This document shows, piece by piece, positions 22,271-35,700 of a stretch of 64,000 nucleotides of DNA. This DNA comes from Todiramphus chloris collaris (lineage: Eukaryota > Chordata > Aves > Coraciiformes > Alcedinidae). The notes beneath the pieces are model-generated. The model did no database searches and was not told the DNA's origin. It worked only from the letters and a program-made list of their open reading frames with translations. Made by a program: the position numbers and the translations under genes. Each line of letters starts with the position of its first letter. The first letter of the stretch is position 1. The stretch spans positions 9,974,733-10,038,732 of the forward strand of contig JANVCC010000049.1 in NCBI GenBank assembly GCA_025345505.1, given 5' to 3'.

Positions 22271-25200
22271 CAAGGTTTGAGATTGATAGTAATTTCATTC
22301 TGATTTCTTTTAATGATGCTAAAACAAAACATCAAAGATACCAAGTTTCACCCATTTTCCATTTTCTCTTCCTTCTCTCTCTTATCAGATGCATCCTTGC
22401 ACATGTACACAGGCACCTTGCAAGCTTTTTTCCCTTTTCATTATTGAATAGGGACAGCTGAATACTTCTTAAAATTTGTTCTAACAGCATGGCTTTTTGA
22501 TTATATATTATTATCTAGACTTTAAGAAAAAAATCTTATTAGGTCGATTAAAACCAGTTATTTTGTTTCACTTCTTTAACTGTAGCTTCTTTCCTTTCAT
22601 AGGCCTTACAGCTGAAAGAAAAAAAAAGAGATCAGTAATCAAAATGTTTGATCAGATTCAGGTTTAGTAACAAAGAATGAAAAAAAGATTGACTATTACA
22701 AAAAATTGAAATCTTAAATTACATTTTTCCCCAAAATTGTTCTGGGGAAAACACACTCCAGTATGAAATAAATTCACTACTGACTTTCTTAATACAGTGA
22801 TATAAAGTTAAGCTTTTTTCCCTACTTTGCTTGTCGTTATCTAACTTCAGTTAATGCCCTACTAATTCATACACAAAATGGACTGTTAATTCACCTTAGA
22901 CTGATATAACAACTCTTTTATGAACTGTATTTTTTTCCCTACATTTCCTTTCACTCTTTTGAGAAATAATTTGAGTAATATTTAACATAAAATATTTTTC
23001 TGTATGTTCCACTACTCTAAAAGCACCCCACATGAACTTCATGTCATGAAAGGTCACTTTAAACTGGATGCCTTACTCCAGGTAAATTCTGTGTTGTACT
23101 GCTGCTCCCAGGCTAAGCCAGAGGCAGATTCTGAAATCTTGTATTGTAGTAAATCACAAAAATCTTCAATTAAACAAGAAGGCCCAGTTGGTTCTCTGGA
23201 CAGACAGACCTCAGTATAGTCACTCTTTATTTGTACTAGTAAATAGGACAACTACATCTTCAATGAGATTAGAAGCACACTCTTCATTTAGAAAAATAAT
23301 TTAATTTTCAAAGCATTTGATAATTTTAATAGATATCATCTATGAATAAGTCAGGGTGTGTAATATGCCTGAAGCAAGAAAAATGCTCATTAACTTTGAG
23401 AGAATAAACAGATAGGCACATTAGGGTAGAGCTCTGACAGCTCCCAAATTATGCAAGAAGTGAAGAGTGAAGAGTCAGATGCCACTCACACATGTGCGGG
23501 AGTACCTTCCATGGGAGCAAATTGCAATGACATAAGCTGTCATCTATGGCATCAGTAAATGAGTCAGAAAAAACAAAATGAAGGAGATGAAATGCAATGG
23601 AAAATGCTTCAGTCTCCAGCATGACATGAAAAGCCAAGGACGTCTATAAAAGCTGATGCAATTTCAATTAATCTAGTTCTCTTTAGAAGCATACACATAA
23701 AAGAAGTATTTTATAAAATTCAGATTCTATCAAAAATAGAGCATGAGACATGCCGAAATTGCAGCAAGAGAAGCAGTCCTGAGATGGCTGGTGCTGCAAA
23801 AAGAACACAGATGCTTGGCTGCATTTAACAAAATGATTAAGACCATTGCAAAGAAAATGAAAATAGAAGCTATAGACAAAACCAGGACCATAACAATGGA
23901 GAAAATATGAAGATTAAATATTTAATTAACTTACAACAAAGCAACAGACACTGTAATGTAAAGACAATCACTGGTCTCAGTAACAGCCTACAAAAGAAAG
24001 CTAGCATTTAGAAGTGAAGGAAAACTGGTATTTAGAAGTGGTATCATTCAAACACAACACAAAGCAAACATTTCATTTTTTTTAAGGAACATTTTTCTTA
24101 CATTTACTTAAAATGGAGGTGAAATTTGTCAGATGAATTAGCAGTGTTTTCCAGCTGGGCTGTGGATGACTACTGTATTGGGGTCAGAGACCCAAAGAGA
24201 GCTGTCCCCACATAAGCAGTGTGAGACAGAAGACCAGCTTCTCATTATACTGGTCACACAAGCATGAGTATCTCAGAGGGAGATTGCCAAATACACTTCC
24301 AATAAAGTCAAATAAGGAAAAATAATGAAACTATCAAAACAATTTATATATGAATCAGTTAGCATCTTCATTTTAATGACTGGAACAAAGGCAACTGAAC
24401 TCTAATGGATTCAATTTTCTCTGGAAGCAATTTAGTAATCACTTGCAACTGTTGGCAAGGTAATATCTAACAGCTCAGAGTTAAGGAAGTAAACTGTCAG
24501 TTGTCAAGTGGAAAAACTATCCCCCTATCCCACCCTCCTCTGCGGTACAATGCATTTGAAAGTGAGACACTTCTGTGCCTCTGGTAGCAACAAGCCCTTC
24601 AGCCCACTCCATCACAACCAACAGGGCAGGTCCATCACTCCTGGCCTCTGATCCCTAACAATTTCAGTATCACCACAAACTAAGCTAATCTGGGTGCATA
24701 TAAGCAAATAAGAGTTTTGCCACCAACTCCAGTTAACCTGGTATTTAATTCTTTTATGTTTAGTCTCATAAGGAGCAAAAAGTATGTTTGAAGGCACTGT
24801 GTATGATACCTTTTCTGAGATCTGAAGTCGTTGAGTAAAGAGTGGGTCACTTGATAGAGAAGAAGTTCAAACAAAGAGTTTGAGGCAGAAATTACTTTTT
24901 AAGTACAATTACTGCACACAGCAAGCACTGCATGGGGAGGGAGAGACATGAACTAAGGTTGGGGAGCCAGTGGTAGTGACATCTCTTTGGGCACATGGCT
25001 GCTTATGAGAATGGAGATGAGCGCAACACAACCACGACCAGGATGCAGGTAGGAGTCAGTTCTGTCTTTGGACAGCATTTCCTGCATCACGCAGGCAGTC
25101 CTGCTCCATCAGCTGTCATTTTGGATTCCCAATACATGCATGTATTGTACCAAGTACATACAACTTCTGTGTAGGGTGGATTAATTAGTTATAAAGGCCT

Positions 25201-28200
25201 CTTGACCTATTAGCAAACAGGAAAGCCAAGTAGCAGAGACCCAAAACTCCAACTCCTATATCATTCCCATTTATATGATGATGTTTCCTGGACATCCCAA
25301 ATGAAGGTTGGCATTTGGAACAGCCACAGAAATGGAGATAAATTTGTGCAACAATACTATCACCTTTTAAGCTTTGTGACAGCAAAAGTGCATCTTATAC
25401 TTTCATTTTCTAAACCCACCACCAACTAATACAAAGAAATGATCATGGAAATATTTAAGAACACGCAGCATCATGACAGGTACTCTAATATTTTAAGCAA
25501 CTTTCCACAAGGACAGTATAACCATTACAAACATGTTTCCATAAATGGCAGCACCCTAAAAATGAAACAGTTATATTAGTTTCCATTAATTAACAGGCAA
25601 TGGTAGACTTTCATGTGCAGATGAGTTAAAGAATGTCATCATATAATTGTTAAATTGCACTAACGTCATTTTGCTCTTGCACACATCTCACCCTCAAGGA
25701 AAATCTGCATATAAAGGTCAAAGAACTCGCAAGCACATTTCTTAGTTCCCAAGCTTATTACACTAAAGCAGCATAAACAGCAATTAGAAATACTAACTTC
25801 TCAGGAAGACTGAAATCAGCTTCAACCCCACGGGTCAACATGAGCACAGCCCACCCTGTTGATGCTTCAATAAGCCACAGTGCCTTGCTGGTGGGAATCA
25901 ATCTGCAGGGCTGAAATTGTGACCTTTATACTGGGGGTCATGGCATGAACCTCTGCTGTCACCACTACTCACTATCTCCTTAATATCTGGGGGAAAAGCC
26001 ACTGGGCAAGTCACTCTGTCTGATCTGTGAGGCATACAGTTTAGAAGTCACAACTTTAGCACGCAGACCCTTTAATGATCTAACTCCCCAAAGTAAAAAT
26101 TAATTCACTCCTGTTGATATGTGATCTTTCTGTAAAGATGAGGAAGGCAGGATGCAGAAGCCATGAATATCTGAACCTTACAGAGCAGAAATTCCCATGT
26201 GGAACATGACCCAAGCTTTGTTTCCACTTACAACACAAAAGTTTCTATGAGATTGCCCTAGGCAGAACTAGGTTTTATGCTCTACTCCAAAATTAACAGA
26301 CCTCTTAGTGTCATAGAAATACCTTACTCAAGCACTTTGTTGTGCAAATCTGAACTGTCAGACAATGAGACGAGTTCACAACAGATACTGGCACAAAACA
26401 GGATGATGTTCTCTGATGGAAAATCCCTTTGAGCAAGAAGAACATCAATAGGTGGTAGATAGCAAAAAGCTGTGCTGGTGGTGATGTGCTACTGCAGCAA
26501 CACTTTGCAAGAGCTTCTGGCAAAGCTAGGAGATCTGGTAAAACAGGTGTCTGAGCATTATTCCAGACCAGTTACCAAAACACACACCTGGGAACACCCA
26601 TCAGTGATACTGCACCGGAAAGGAGGACTGAAAGAAGGCAGACATGTTGGCAAAGTGGGGAATACCATACAAGCTGTTAGAAACCTTAGTGATGAAACAG
26701 ACAACTAGCAGTCATTAAACATAATCAGTAGAAATATCAATTTACACCTCCTGAGTAAAACTGAGGATTTTGAATCTAGATGCAGTCTCAGTGTTTATGT
26801 ACAGCTGTGAGAATCCATTGAGATGCAAAATATCAGAAACCAAACACCTCTGGTTTGGTGAAACTGGATAAATTCACCTAAGCACAGCTGATGCAACCCA
26901 AGGAATCTTCTTCCAGGAGTTTGTATCAATTAAAAAAACAAACAAACAAACAAAAAACCCCAGCATTGAATGCAAAGAGGGTCCCATAGCCAATGACAAG
27001 TGCAAAGCAAGGCACATATTCTTAAAAACTCTTTCATTACCTGCCAAGTTGTATGACTTCACATTTGCTAAGGACCAATGGATGGTGTACGTATTATTAC
27101 TATGCCATACACTGACCTAAGGCACAGAAACTTCACTAAATGTGGGGACCTGAGCCCCACAAAACTCTGTCCTGGGCACAAGAGAGAAGAGGTCTGAAAG
27201 CAGGGAAACAAACATAATCCTGCTTTTTCTTCCCCAGCAAAGCCATGTGGAAGGAAAGACATTGCTCAAGCACAGAACCAAGAAGGAAAGCAAAAAAAAA
27301 TAACCAACAAAACAACAAAAATCCTAACAGACAAAAACTAGAGATTGCAACTTCACTGAGGATTCATAAAGCAGAACAGGCCCAAGTAATTATTTTTATA
27401 TTTGAAGTTTCTATAGCATTAAATTAATTTAGTACACTGAAAAACATAATACTTCACACTTTCTAGATAAAAGCACTATTACAGTAATTGAGATGTAGAA
27501 AGGCTATATTCTGCCAAAAATATCAGCACCATGCTGCAGCACAGAAGCTCTGAAACAGGAGATCCAGCCCTGAATCAAAGCAGCTGATTCATTCTGAAAC
27601 ACAGGGGCTGCTGCACTTCTCCCCTTGATCATGCCACTGCAGCCCACTGAGGATGAAGTAAGTTTTTCTACTTGTGGCAAGTGATATAAAGCCATTTTGT
27701 TCAACAGCTTATAGAAAGGGTCATTTCTCACTGAGCTCCAGAAGAACTGTGAAGCTTCAGTGACAACACTTAGGAGTGCAGTTGGCAGGGGAAGGTAGAA
27801 AAGGCTGGAAGAACAGGGCTTAGCATTTAAGAACTAGAGATATTTTTTGTGGCTTGTTCACTATAATAATGTGCATATTTAAAACATAACAAGAAACACA
27901 AGATCGAGGAGAAGTGAGAGCTTCAGCAGTTTGCTCCCTGGAGAGAAACAGAGCACCTCACAGGTTTGAATCTTAACATATAACTGGGAAATTGCAGAAT
28001 AATCTTCTTTTAAGGAATGACTGAAATACAGGACAAAGCTGTAATTTCAATCTCAAAGTTATATTTTTAAACATTATAAAGAATTCTGATAAAATGCTTC
28101 TTGCTCCAACTTGTTACTATTTAATAACAAATTAATTATTTTTGCTCTTTTTTCTTTTAAACCACAAAACCACAGTCCAGTTATGAGAGGTAAGAGCACT

Positions 28201-29025
28201 GTGAGTTACTCAGATTCCTGCTTTCATACCATTTGGGGAAATATAAAACTAGGCTGGTGTTGCCAGCTCTCATAGGTTTTCCTCACAAGTCTTTTAATAT
28301 CTCGAGTCTTGGGTTTTGAAATCCTAGCCCTTTGTGACAGTGGGGCTCACAGCTGCAGACAAAGATGAAAAATACTTCTCCTAAAGGCTTCAAAACCAGA
28401 AAGCAAAATATAAGCAGACTATATATAAAAGCAGAGTGTATTACCTTCTGAATTTTCTGATCTTATGCACTTCACTCATGGCTCTCAAGGCCTATGACTT
28501 TTCACTCAAAAACTTAAATGAGAGATTCTTCAAACTTTATATTTGACACTGTCTTTCCAGCACAACATTGCTGTTCCCAGAATAACACACTGTATTTCCC
28601 AAAATTAACATTTAAACTTGCAGGGTTCTACAAACTCTTTTCCAAGCCAAACCTGCACATCTCAGCTGGGCCAAGCCTACGGAGAGGCTGGGCAACAGGG
28701 GCTGAGACCCTGATGCTCCCGTACATTGTGTTGTGAGCAAGCTGTGGTACCTTATCACTTTCCAACACAATGCAAGTGGAATCTACCATCTAGGACAAAT
28801 TATTCTCCAAGATGAACTAGATCAGGGCAAATTTCTCCTCTAACACTATGGATATTTGCTCAGACAGGTATCATACAAGTTTTTACTACTGTAAGATGGT
28901 GACTAATTGCTCTTGGGCAGAGAGGATGATTCACAGCAGAGTCTGCAGCTGGCCAGATGGGCACAGGAGGACATTCTGGCCTGAGAGAGCTGCTAGTGCT
29001 GAGAGACTCCATTTGCACCAGAAAA

Positions 29026-29046
29026 TTTTTTTTTTTTTTTTTTTTT
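29026..29046 (+). repeat. Poly(T) tract, about 21 T
   Basis: Uninterrupted T run. No associated retrocopy recognised. Confidence 0.9.
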
Positions 29047-30091
29047 GGTAACATCTACAGAGCATCACAGAAACTTAACAGGAGCCAAAGTCCATACACA
29101 CTTCATATATGCACAGCTTGTATGACAAATATCCAAAAATAGGAATGTTTTTGATGTTCACAAGCCTTTTGCTTACAGATACTGTGTTAGCAGTCAGACC
29201 CCAGACTGGAACCATTTTGGAGAGGGAATTAATCTCTGCTGCCAGCATGATAACAGAAATTTAAGTGAAAAGCCAGAAAAGAAATATGCTATATGCTCAC
29301 ACAAAAAAAGACAAACCCACACATTCTAACCTTCTGTCCTTTAGGCCCACCAAGAACAGCTTACTGCACTGACACCCAAGGGCTGACAAAATAAGTAGAT
29401 AAGATTACACTATTTCAACCCAACAGGCTATGGTGCCTGATCATAATTTCCCCAGAGATGAGCAGCTGACTATAATTTTTTTCCTACCTTTTTGTGAAGA
29501 CAGAAAATAGATGCTCTTAAAGGTACAGAGTGCACACAAACAATACATGAGCAAAGCTATAATCCTAAACAATTCTTCTGGATGTGACAAGGATGTAAAA
29601 GACTTTCATCAACATCCTCTTACCTTGCTTGGATGAAAGTTATTTAAAAGATCTCTTTATCAATGCAAATAGCACAAAGCATGTTTGCTTCAATGTACTT
29701 CCCACAGCTATCAAAACCAAAGCTATAGAGCCCCAGGTGTGCCTGGTGTGATGATTTTTATGAGCTTTAGCCTGATTTTTGAGGAACAGCAGCTGTGCAC
29801 TTAAAGCCTTTTCCTCTCTTCCCCTTATACTTCAAATGCCTCACTTGCAGAGATGATACAGTGATAGCAACAAACCATTAGAGAATTCCTTCATGTCAGG
29901 AATGCCTTTTGTTTTAGGGGACCTTTGTTTTGGTGCTTGTGAGATTTTACAGAGAATACCAAGATCTGCACTGTTTTGTATCTAAGAATGGACACTGACT
30001 GGGCCCTACCAGAATGGCTTGCCATTGAAAACCAGGATTTCTTCCCAATTTACCACCATCCAGCTCAGGCTGGAAGGTAATAAGCTTTCTC

Positions 30092-30125
30092 TGTGCGTGT
30101 ATGTGTGTGTGTATATATATATATA
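30092..30125 (+). repeat. (TG)n/(TA)n microsatellite
   Basis: TGTGCGTGTATG followed by TG units and then TA units. Confidence 0.85.
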
Positions 30126-32734
30126 AAATCAATCTATTTGTCAGTATCAAATAACTTGATAATACTGTGGGTTTTTTTTTTTTCTTAACAAATTATTGAA
30201 GGGGGGAGGAAAGACAATAGTACCAGACTGTTGGGTTTTGGGCATTTCCCCTGTCACAATCACTGTTCAGTTCCCTGTGATCTTTTAAAGGACCTTCCTT
30301 CCTGAAAGAGACTTTGGACAGAAATCAGAGCTCAGCTCACCATCTTCTTATGTGACTGAAAATAGTATCTTCCACCTTTCCTTTTCCCAGAGACAGCTGT
30401 ATACTCAGGTACCACTAGGTTTTTTTTTTCCAAACTGAATGTGGCACAGCTGCTATGATTTATCTTCATAGCTTAGAGTTACAGACAGAAAATACATGTA
30501 ACAAGGTAAAATCTCCCCTGTATGTTCCTGCATGCTGGAATAGTTCCCTCAGCTGCGAGGAGGATGCTGTAAATTGCCTGAAAAGGTTGAAACAGCATCC
30601 CTAAGCAACTATCCCCACATTACAAATTTAGGGGGATTATCATTGGTTTTGGTGAGTTCTCCAGCTTCTGCAGCAAGAAAAGTCTCCCTTTGCCCTAAGG
30701 AGAGAAAAAGGCTTCTGCAAGCATGAATAAACTGACAGAGAATTGCAGGAAAAGATTGTTATTCTTTTTTTTCTAAATTACCCTATAAAATTCCTAAAAT
30801 CCCTGCAGTCTTGGGTACACAAGCTTTCATAAAACAAGAGTCAGTAAAGCAGTAGCTTTTGCACGTAGCACAGCCTGGGCTGTGAGTAGTGTGTGTGCCA
30901 GCCCTGCTTGAGGATTTTGCTCTGCAGAGCAGCATCAGAGATCCTCCATTCCTGCCCATCTCAGTTCTTGCATTGTCACAGAGGCGACACCTATGTTGGA
31001 GAGGAGATCAGTCCTAATATGCCCAACCCAGAACAATTTCATTGCAGACAAACAAGACAAGGAATTGCAGATAAAAGACCCTTCTGTAAGTCTGCTAGTG
31101 TGCTTCCAATTTTAGTAGTAGTTACTTAGTGGTTACATTAGTGTTCCATGTCTTCTTACTTGCAGAATTTGGAGTTCTTCCAACTGCAGAAACTAAGGCT
31201 AGCAAGTGCATGAAACGTTACTGTAGACTCTTATTCCTTCTGACATTAAAAATACCCTTCTCTCCACCTGAGGAGATCAGGCATCACCGCTTAACAGTCT
31301 CCACAATGAAATTTGGATGTCTTAGGATATGGAGCTGATTTCCCACTGTATCAGGGGTTCAGGTCACTAAAAACAGAAATGGGATTTAAGCCATTTATAA
31401 GCGGTTCAAAAGGTTCTGTTGGTATCAGGTAGGTTATAGATAATGGGATATATTTATTAGGTCTTCTCCTTTGTATAAAGGGATTAAACCAGAGGTATGA
31501 AAAAGCAATTGCTAGCTTCTGCAAGTATGAGAAGTTTTAGTTCTCCTGTGTCTGTTTAATGACTAGTAAATATTATTTATTCTCTCACATGCTCTTGTGC
31601 CATAAAGACTGCCTTACGTATGCTTGAAGAAACTGAATCTGCTTTATCTTGACACCTCTGATAAATTCTGGCTCTGTAGCAATCCTGTTTACTTGTTTTG
31701 CTTGCAAATGGTAAGAATTAAGATGTAATGAACAGAACATTTATTACTAGAGCTGGTTGGGAATAGTTCCACTAAACTTCTTTTTCTTGAAAAAAAAAAA
31801 GTGTTAAGTCAACATAGAAACTTTTTGCAAGGAATCAGTTTTGATGTACTTCTCCACAGAAAGTACTGGGAAAAAAATGTTAGGAAAATTCCATTTTTAC
31901 AGTTTGAACCTCAAAATAATCCTGTATAATTTTTATATATTTAACAAAGTAGCAGAAAAAAAAAAAAAGTAATATTGAAAATTGATTAGAAATCAAAGAT
32001 TTCAGGATGTCAGAATGACCCAAATTGACTCAAATTTATTTCTTGTTGAGATTTTGGTTTAGACAGGCCTTGTGACATTTTTACACTTTCTGAGACTTTA
32101 CACAGGAAAAGAAAAAACAACTTCTGAGTAACAGTTGTGGGTTAGAAAAACTGTTTACCAGCTAGCACTAGTCATGTTACTAGGCTTGCAGTGAAAAAGA
32201 GACACAAGAGACACCATGTTACTCTCTGATCTATCAACTTCTATCATGGTAAGATAAAAATGTGTGAACATTTACCACATGGAATACAAGTCCTTTGTTT
32301 TTCTAATGAACAGTGCAAAGAATGCAACATAATTATGCTTTCAAAAGAAACTACTACACTACCAAAGATACTAAAAAATCTCTGTTCTTTGGCTGGCACC
32401 CATCTCTGCAAATGCTGTCACAACAGTCTCCAAACTGTCACTTCAGCAACTGCCCTCATGGGAAAAACATATTTCTTCTAATTAGACAAAAATCTAACTC
32501 GTAATTGAGAACTTAATTTGATCTTTTCTCTGGAAATTGATTAAACACTTGAATTTAATTATTAACACTTGCTTTAAAAATTCACTGGATTAACTACCAA
32601 CTGAGTGCAGTTACTACTTTGGCTAGATGCTGCTTAAGGCTGCAGTACGTGGGCATGCCACCAAGGAAGGAGGTGTGGTCTGTGTCCATCTGAGAAACTC
32701 CTCTGTATATAAGAGAGGTAGCTTCTACCTCTGG

Positions 32735-32790
32735 GTCTGCCATCAACTCACTGGATGACTTTGGGCAGGTTAACCCCTTTTGATATAAAT
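32735..32790 (+). repeat. Ancient MIR/CORE-SINE-like fragment
   Basis: CTCTGGGTCTGCCATCAACT then CACTGGATGACTTTGGGCAG then GTTAACCCC follows the MIR core order (TCTGCCAC...ACTAGCTGTGTGACCTTGGGCAAGT...TTAACC). It is an old, diverged copy. Confidence 0.55.
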
Positions 32791-35700
32791 AAGCTAGCTA
32801 AAAAATAAATCCTTCCATGTTCCCTGTGTCATAAGGTATTTTCAGATTAACAAAGGCATAACCTTGCACAAGAACTTCTACATAAATTCTAATATCAGTC
32901 TGCATGAGACTCGGGTGCTTTTGTTATTTCTGCATTTGGTAAATTCAAGCATAATAATTCCTGAAGTCCTTTGGCTTTTACAAACAGGTATGACTGACAG
33001 CCTCTAAATGCTCTGCTCTTCATAACAACCATGATTGACAGCTCCTTGGTATATAGCCCAGTCAACCTAACAATGTTATTGTTCCTTAATAATTACCTGA
33101 TCATTATTTTTTTAAATGTGTTGCTGTTATGGTTCAACTAAGTAAGAGTCCTCAGAACTTTTCAGAAGTTTATTTAAATTGTGTTGATTTTGGGCTGCCT
33201 TTTTGCAAGACTGATTCTGTGGCAGCACTGGGATTGCAGACATTAGTGCCCAAGGTGCATTGTCTGTCAATCTACCTGTAACTGATACTTTCTTTGTAAA
33301 ACAGAACATATTAAACACAAATATGTGATAATCCATGTGTCATTTTGGCATATATCACTTACACAGTTTTTGTACAAAGGGCAATATTTTTTAACTTAAC
33401 AGTCCCTGGAGCATAAGAATACAGCTAGTAGTTTGAATATGCATCTAGGGCCAGAGCTTTGCTTAGATGCATGCCTGGAGCCACACTCTGTTTATTACTT
33501 CCAAACTGATCAAGTTGGCAGCTTGTTTAACTTCTGATAAAAACAATAACTGAGATTATTCTGTCTCACAGAAAGATTATCCTCAAGAACAATCAGCCAG
33601 GGGACCAACTTGTGTGAATCACTGGCAGAAAATCATGATCCAGTATGGTCACTTTTCTGAGTATTTTCTCGTACCTACAAAATAAAATTTATTACATTCT
33701 TTTTATATGAAGCAAGTCAATGTTAGCACTGTACACTAAAGAACAAAAGTCCTAGTTAGAAAATGCTCAACCCTTTTACCCTTGCGCCATGTACAAATCC
33801 AAGCTGGTGTTCTTCTGAAATTTGAAAGTGTACCCTTTTAATCTCTTTCTTGATTTTCAGAGGGAAACAGACACTGTAGAAACATGAAAACCCCCACTGT
33901 CTCAGATTTCCATCTGAGGAAGACTCAAGAATCTCCTGGATTTTTGCACACCTATGCAATTGAACTTGGCAGAGTAGGTTGAATTTGAACAAAGTGTTAC
34001 GCCCACATTAAAATATTATTGTGAATGAACCTTAATTTGGTTGGCTAACTTGTCAATTACAAACCACAACACCTATTTTGAAAACTTTGTGAATGTTTTT
34101 TTCTTTATTGTGTTGCAAAAAATTATAAAACCCACCTACATTGCAAGAAAGGGGAAAAAAAAACCCAAACAAATCTGTCAGTGGGCTATTAAAAGACAAT
34201 TATTTTATAGTTTATTATTCTTAAAAGCACATTCAGTCTCATTCTTTCCTAATGTTTGCAGTTCTGCAATGGGGTGCTGAAAATAGTAAGTAGGTCTCAG
34301 AAGGAGAAAGCTAAGTGTCCTTCTGATTTTGTTTTTTGAAACCAGAACTGTGGACCTTGAGCACAGTTTTATAGTTCACCTGTTTTGTCGTCTTTTCAAC
34401 AACTGGTTTAAAGTTTGGCCTCTGCACCAATGTACAGTATATGTGACCAAACATATTTTGAAGCCAAGGCTTCAATGTGCACACATAACACTGGAATATA
34501 AAGTTTTTTGTTAGTGCAAATGATAACAAGTACACAATGCACAGATTGTAAGCCAAATGGACTAATTCTGCTCATAAACATCTGTTCACACAGATTCAGG
34601 AGCTACATTGGTCCAGTTGAACAGTTGGGCCTTTATTCTTTGTTAATTTGCTTTCCAGTACTTCTGAATTTTACCAACTTATTTACAGAGCTGGCCATTT
34701 CAAGAATGCATTATCTATGACTCTGACCCCAACCTCTAATTATCCACAGAGTTAGTTCTTTTATTGAGTATTTTTTCATACTGTAAACATGCCAGGCATT
34801 TTCTAAAAGTTAGTTTTGAATTGATAAATTGTGTACAGAATGATAGTGAGGTAATGAATCACTGCTGTGACACTGTCACTACAGACTGAGAAAACTACTG
34901 CTTGCATACTAGATACAAAGCAGAGGACAAGAAATTCATCCATCTATAACTTACGCGAACACCATAAGCAAGAGGTAAAACCAGCTTCTCACAGATCTTA
35001 AGTCAATGGTATCTCTCACCCCTCTTTTTCAAGGACTTTCAGAATGCCTTACTGAGTTTTCAGCCCACCATCGTGCAATCCTTCTGGGACATAAAGACTC
35101 CAATAATCCAGTGCAACCATCTTGGCATGTGGAAAGTCTGTTTTCATACCTGAAGATCTGTTATTCCACATGCACACAACCAATTGCTGCTCACCAAAAC
35201 ACATGTCAGAAAATGGAATAACCACCATGCAGGTGGGGCACAGAGAGTGTAGGGAGGACCCATGCTTAATACCTAGGGACCTACCCCACCACCAGCAAGA
35301 AAGACATTTCCAAACAGATGAGAGCAATGTGCTTCTCTGTTACATAAGGCAGTGATGTGTGGGAAACAGACACTGAAAAAACAGTATTTTCAAACAGACA
35401 GGGATGCTGGTTTTCAGGGAATAACAGTCTCTTGTGGATCCAGAACTCTTAAAAAATCTTTAAAGCAACCAGACTCCTTCTGGTGTTTCATACAAGATTC
35501 CCAGACGTTTCCCTAGCACAGACTGACCCTTACTAGGCACCTTGTTTTGTGGATCCTGTCATTCCTACACTTCACAGATGCACTGTTAGTCTTGGGGCAA
35601 TTCTGCTGCATGGAAGAGTAAGATGAAGAAATTACTTAAAGTACTTCGGGGATTAGAAATGAGGAACAGAGGCTGGATCAACAGCCAGTTTTTCACAGAC

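Larger units (their letters stand above)
22271..32734. other. Long non-coding block
   Basis: About 10 kb of AT-rich sequence without a recognisable exon, RNA gene or young repeat. It has simple runs (AAAC repeats near 26930-26955, T tract 29026-29046, TG/TA tract 30092-30125). A weak MIR-like phrase CACTGGGCAAGTCACTCTGT lies at 25998-26017. Open frames here are all short and lack splice or protein-family support. Confidence 0.45.
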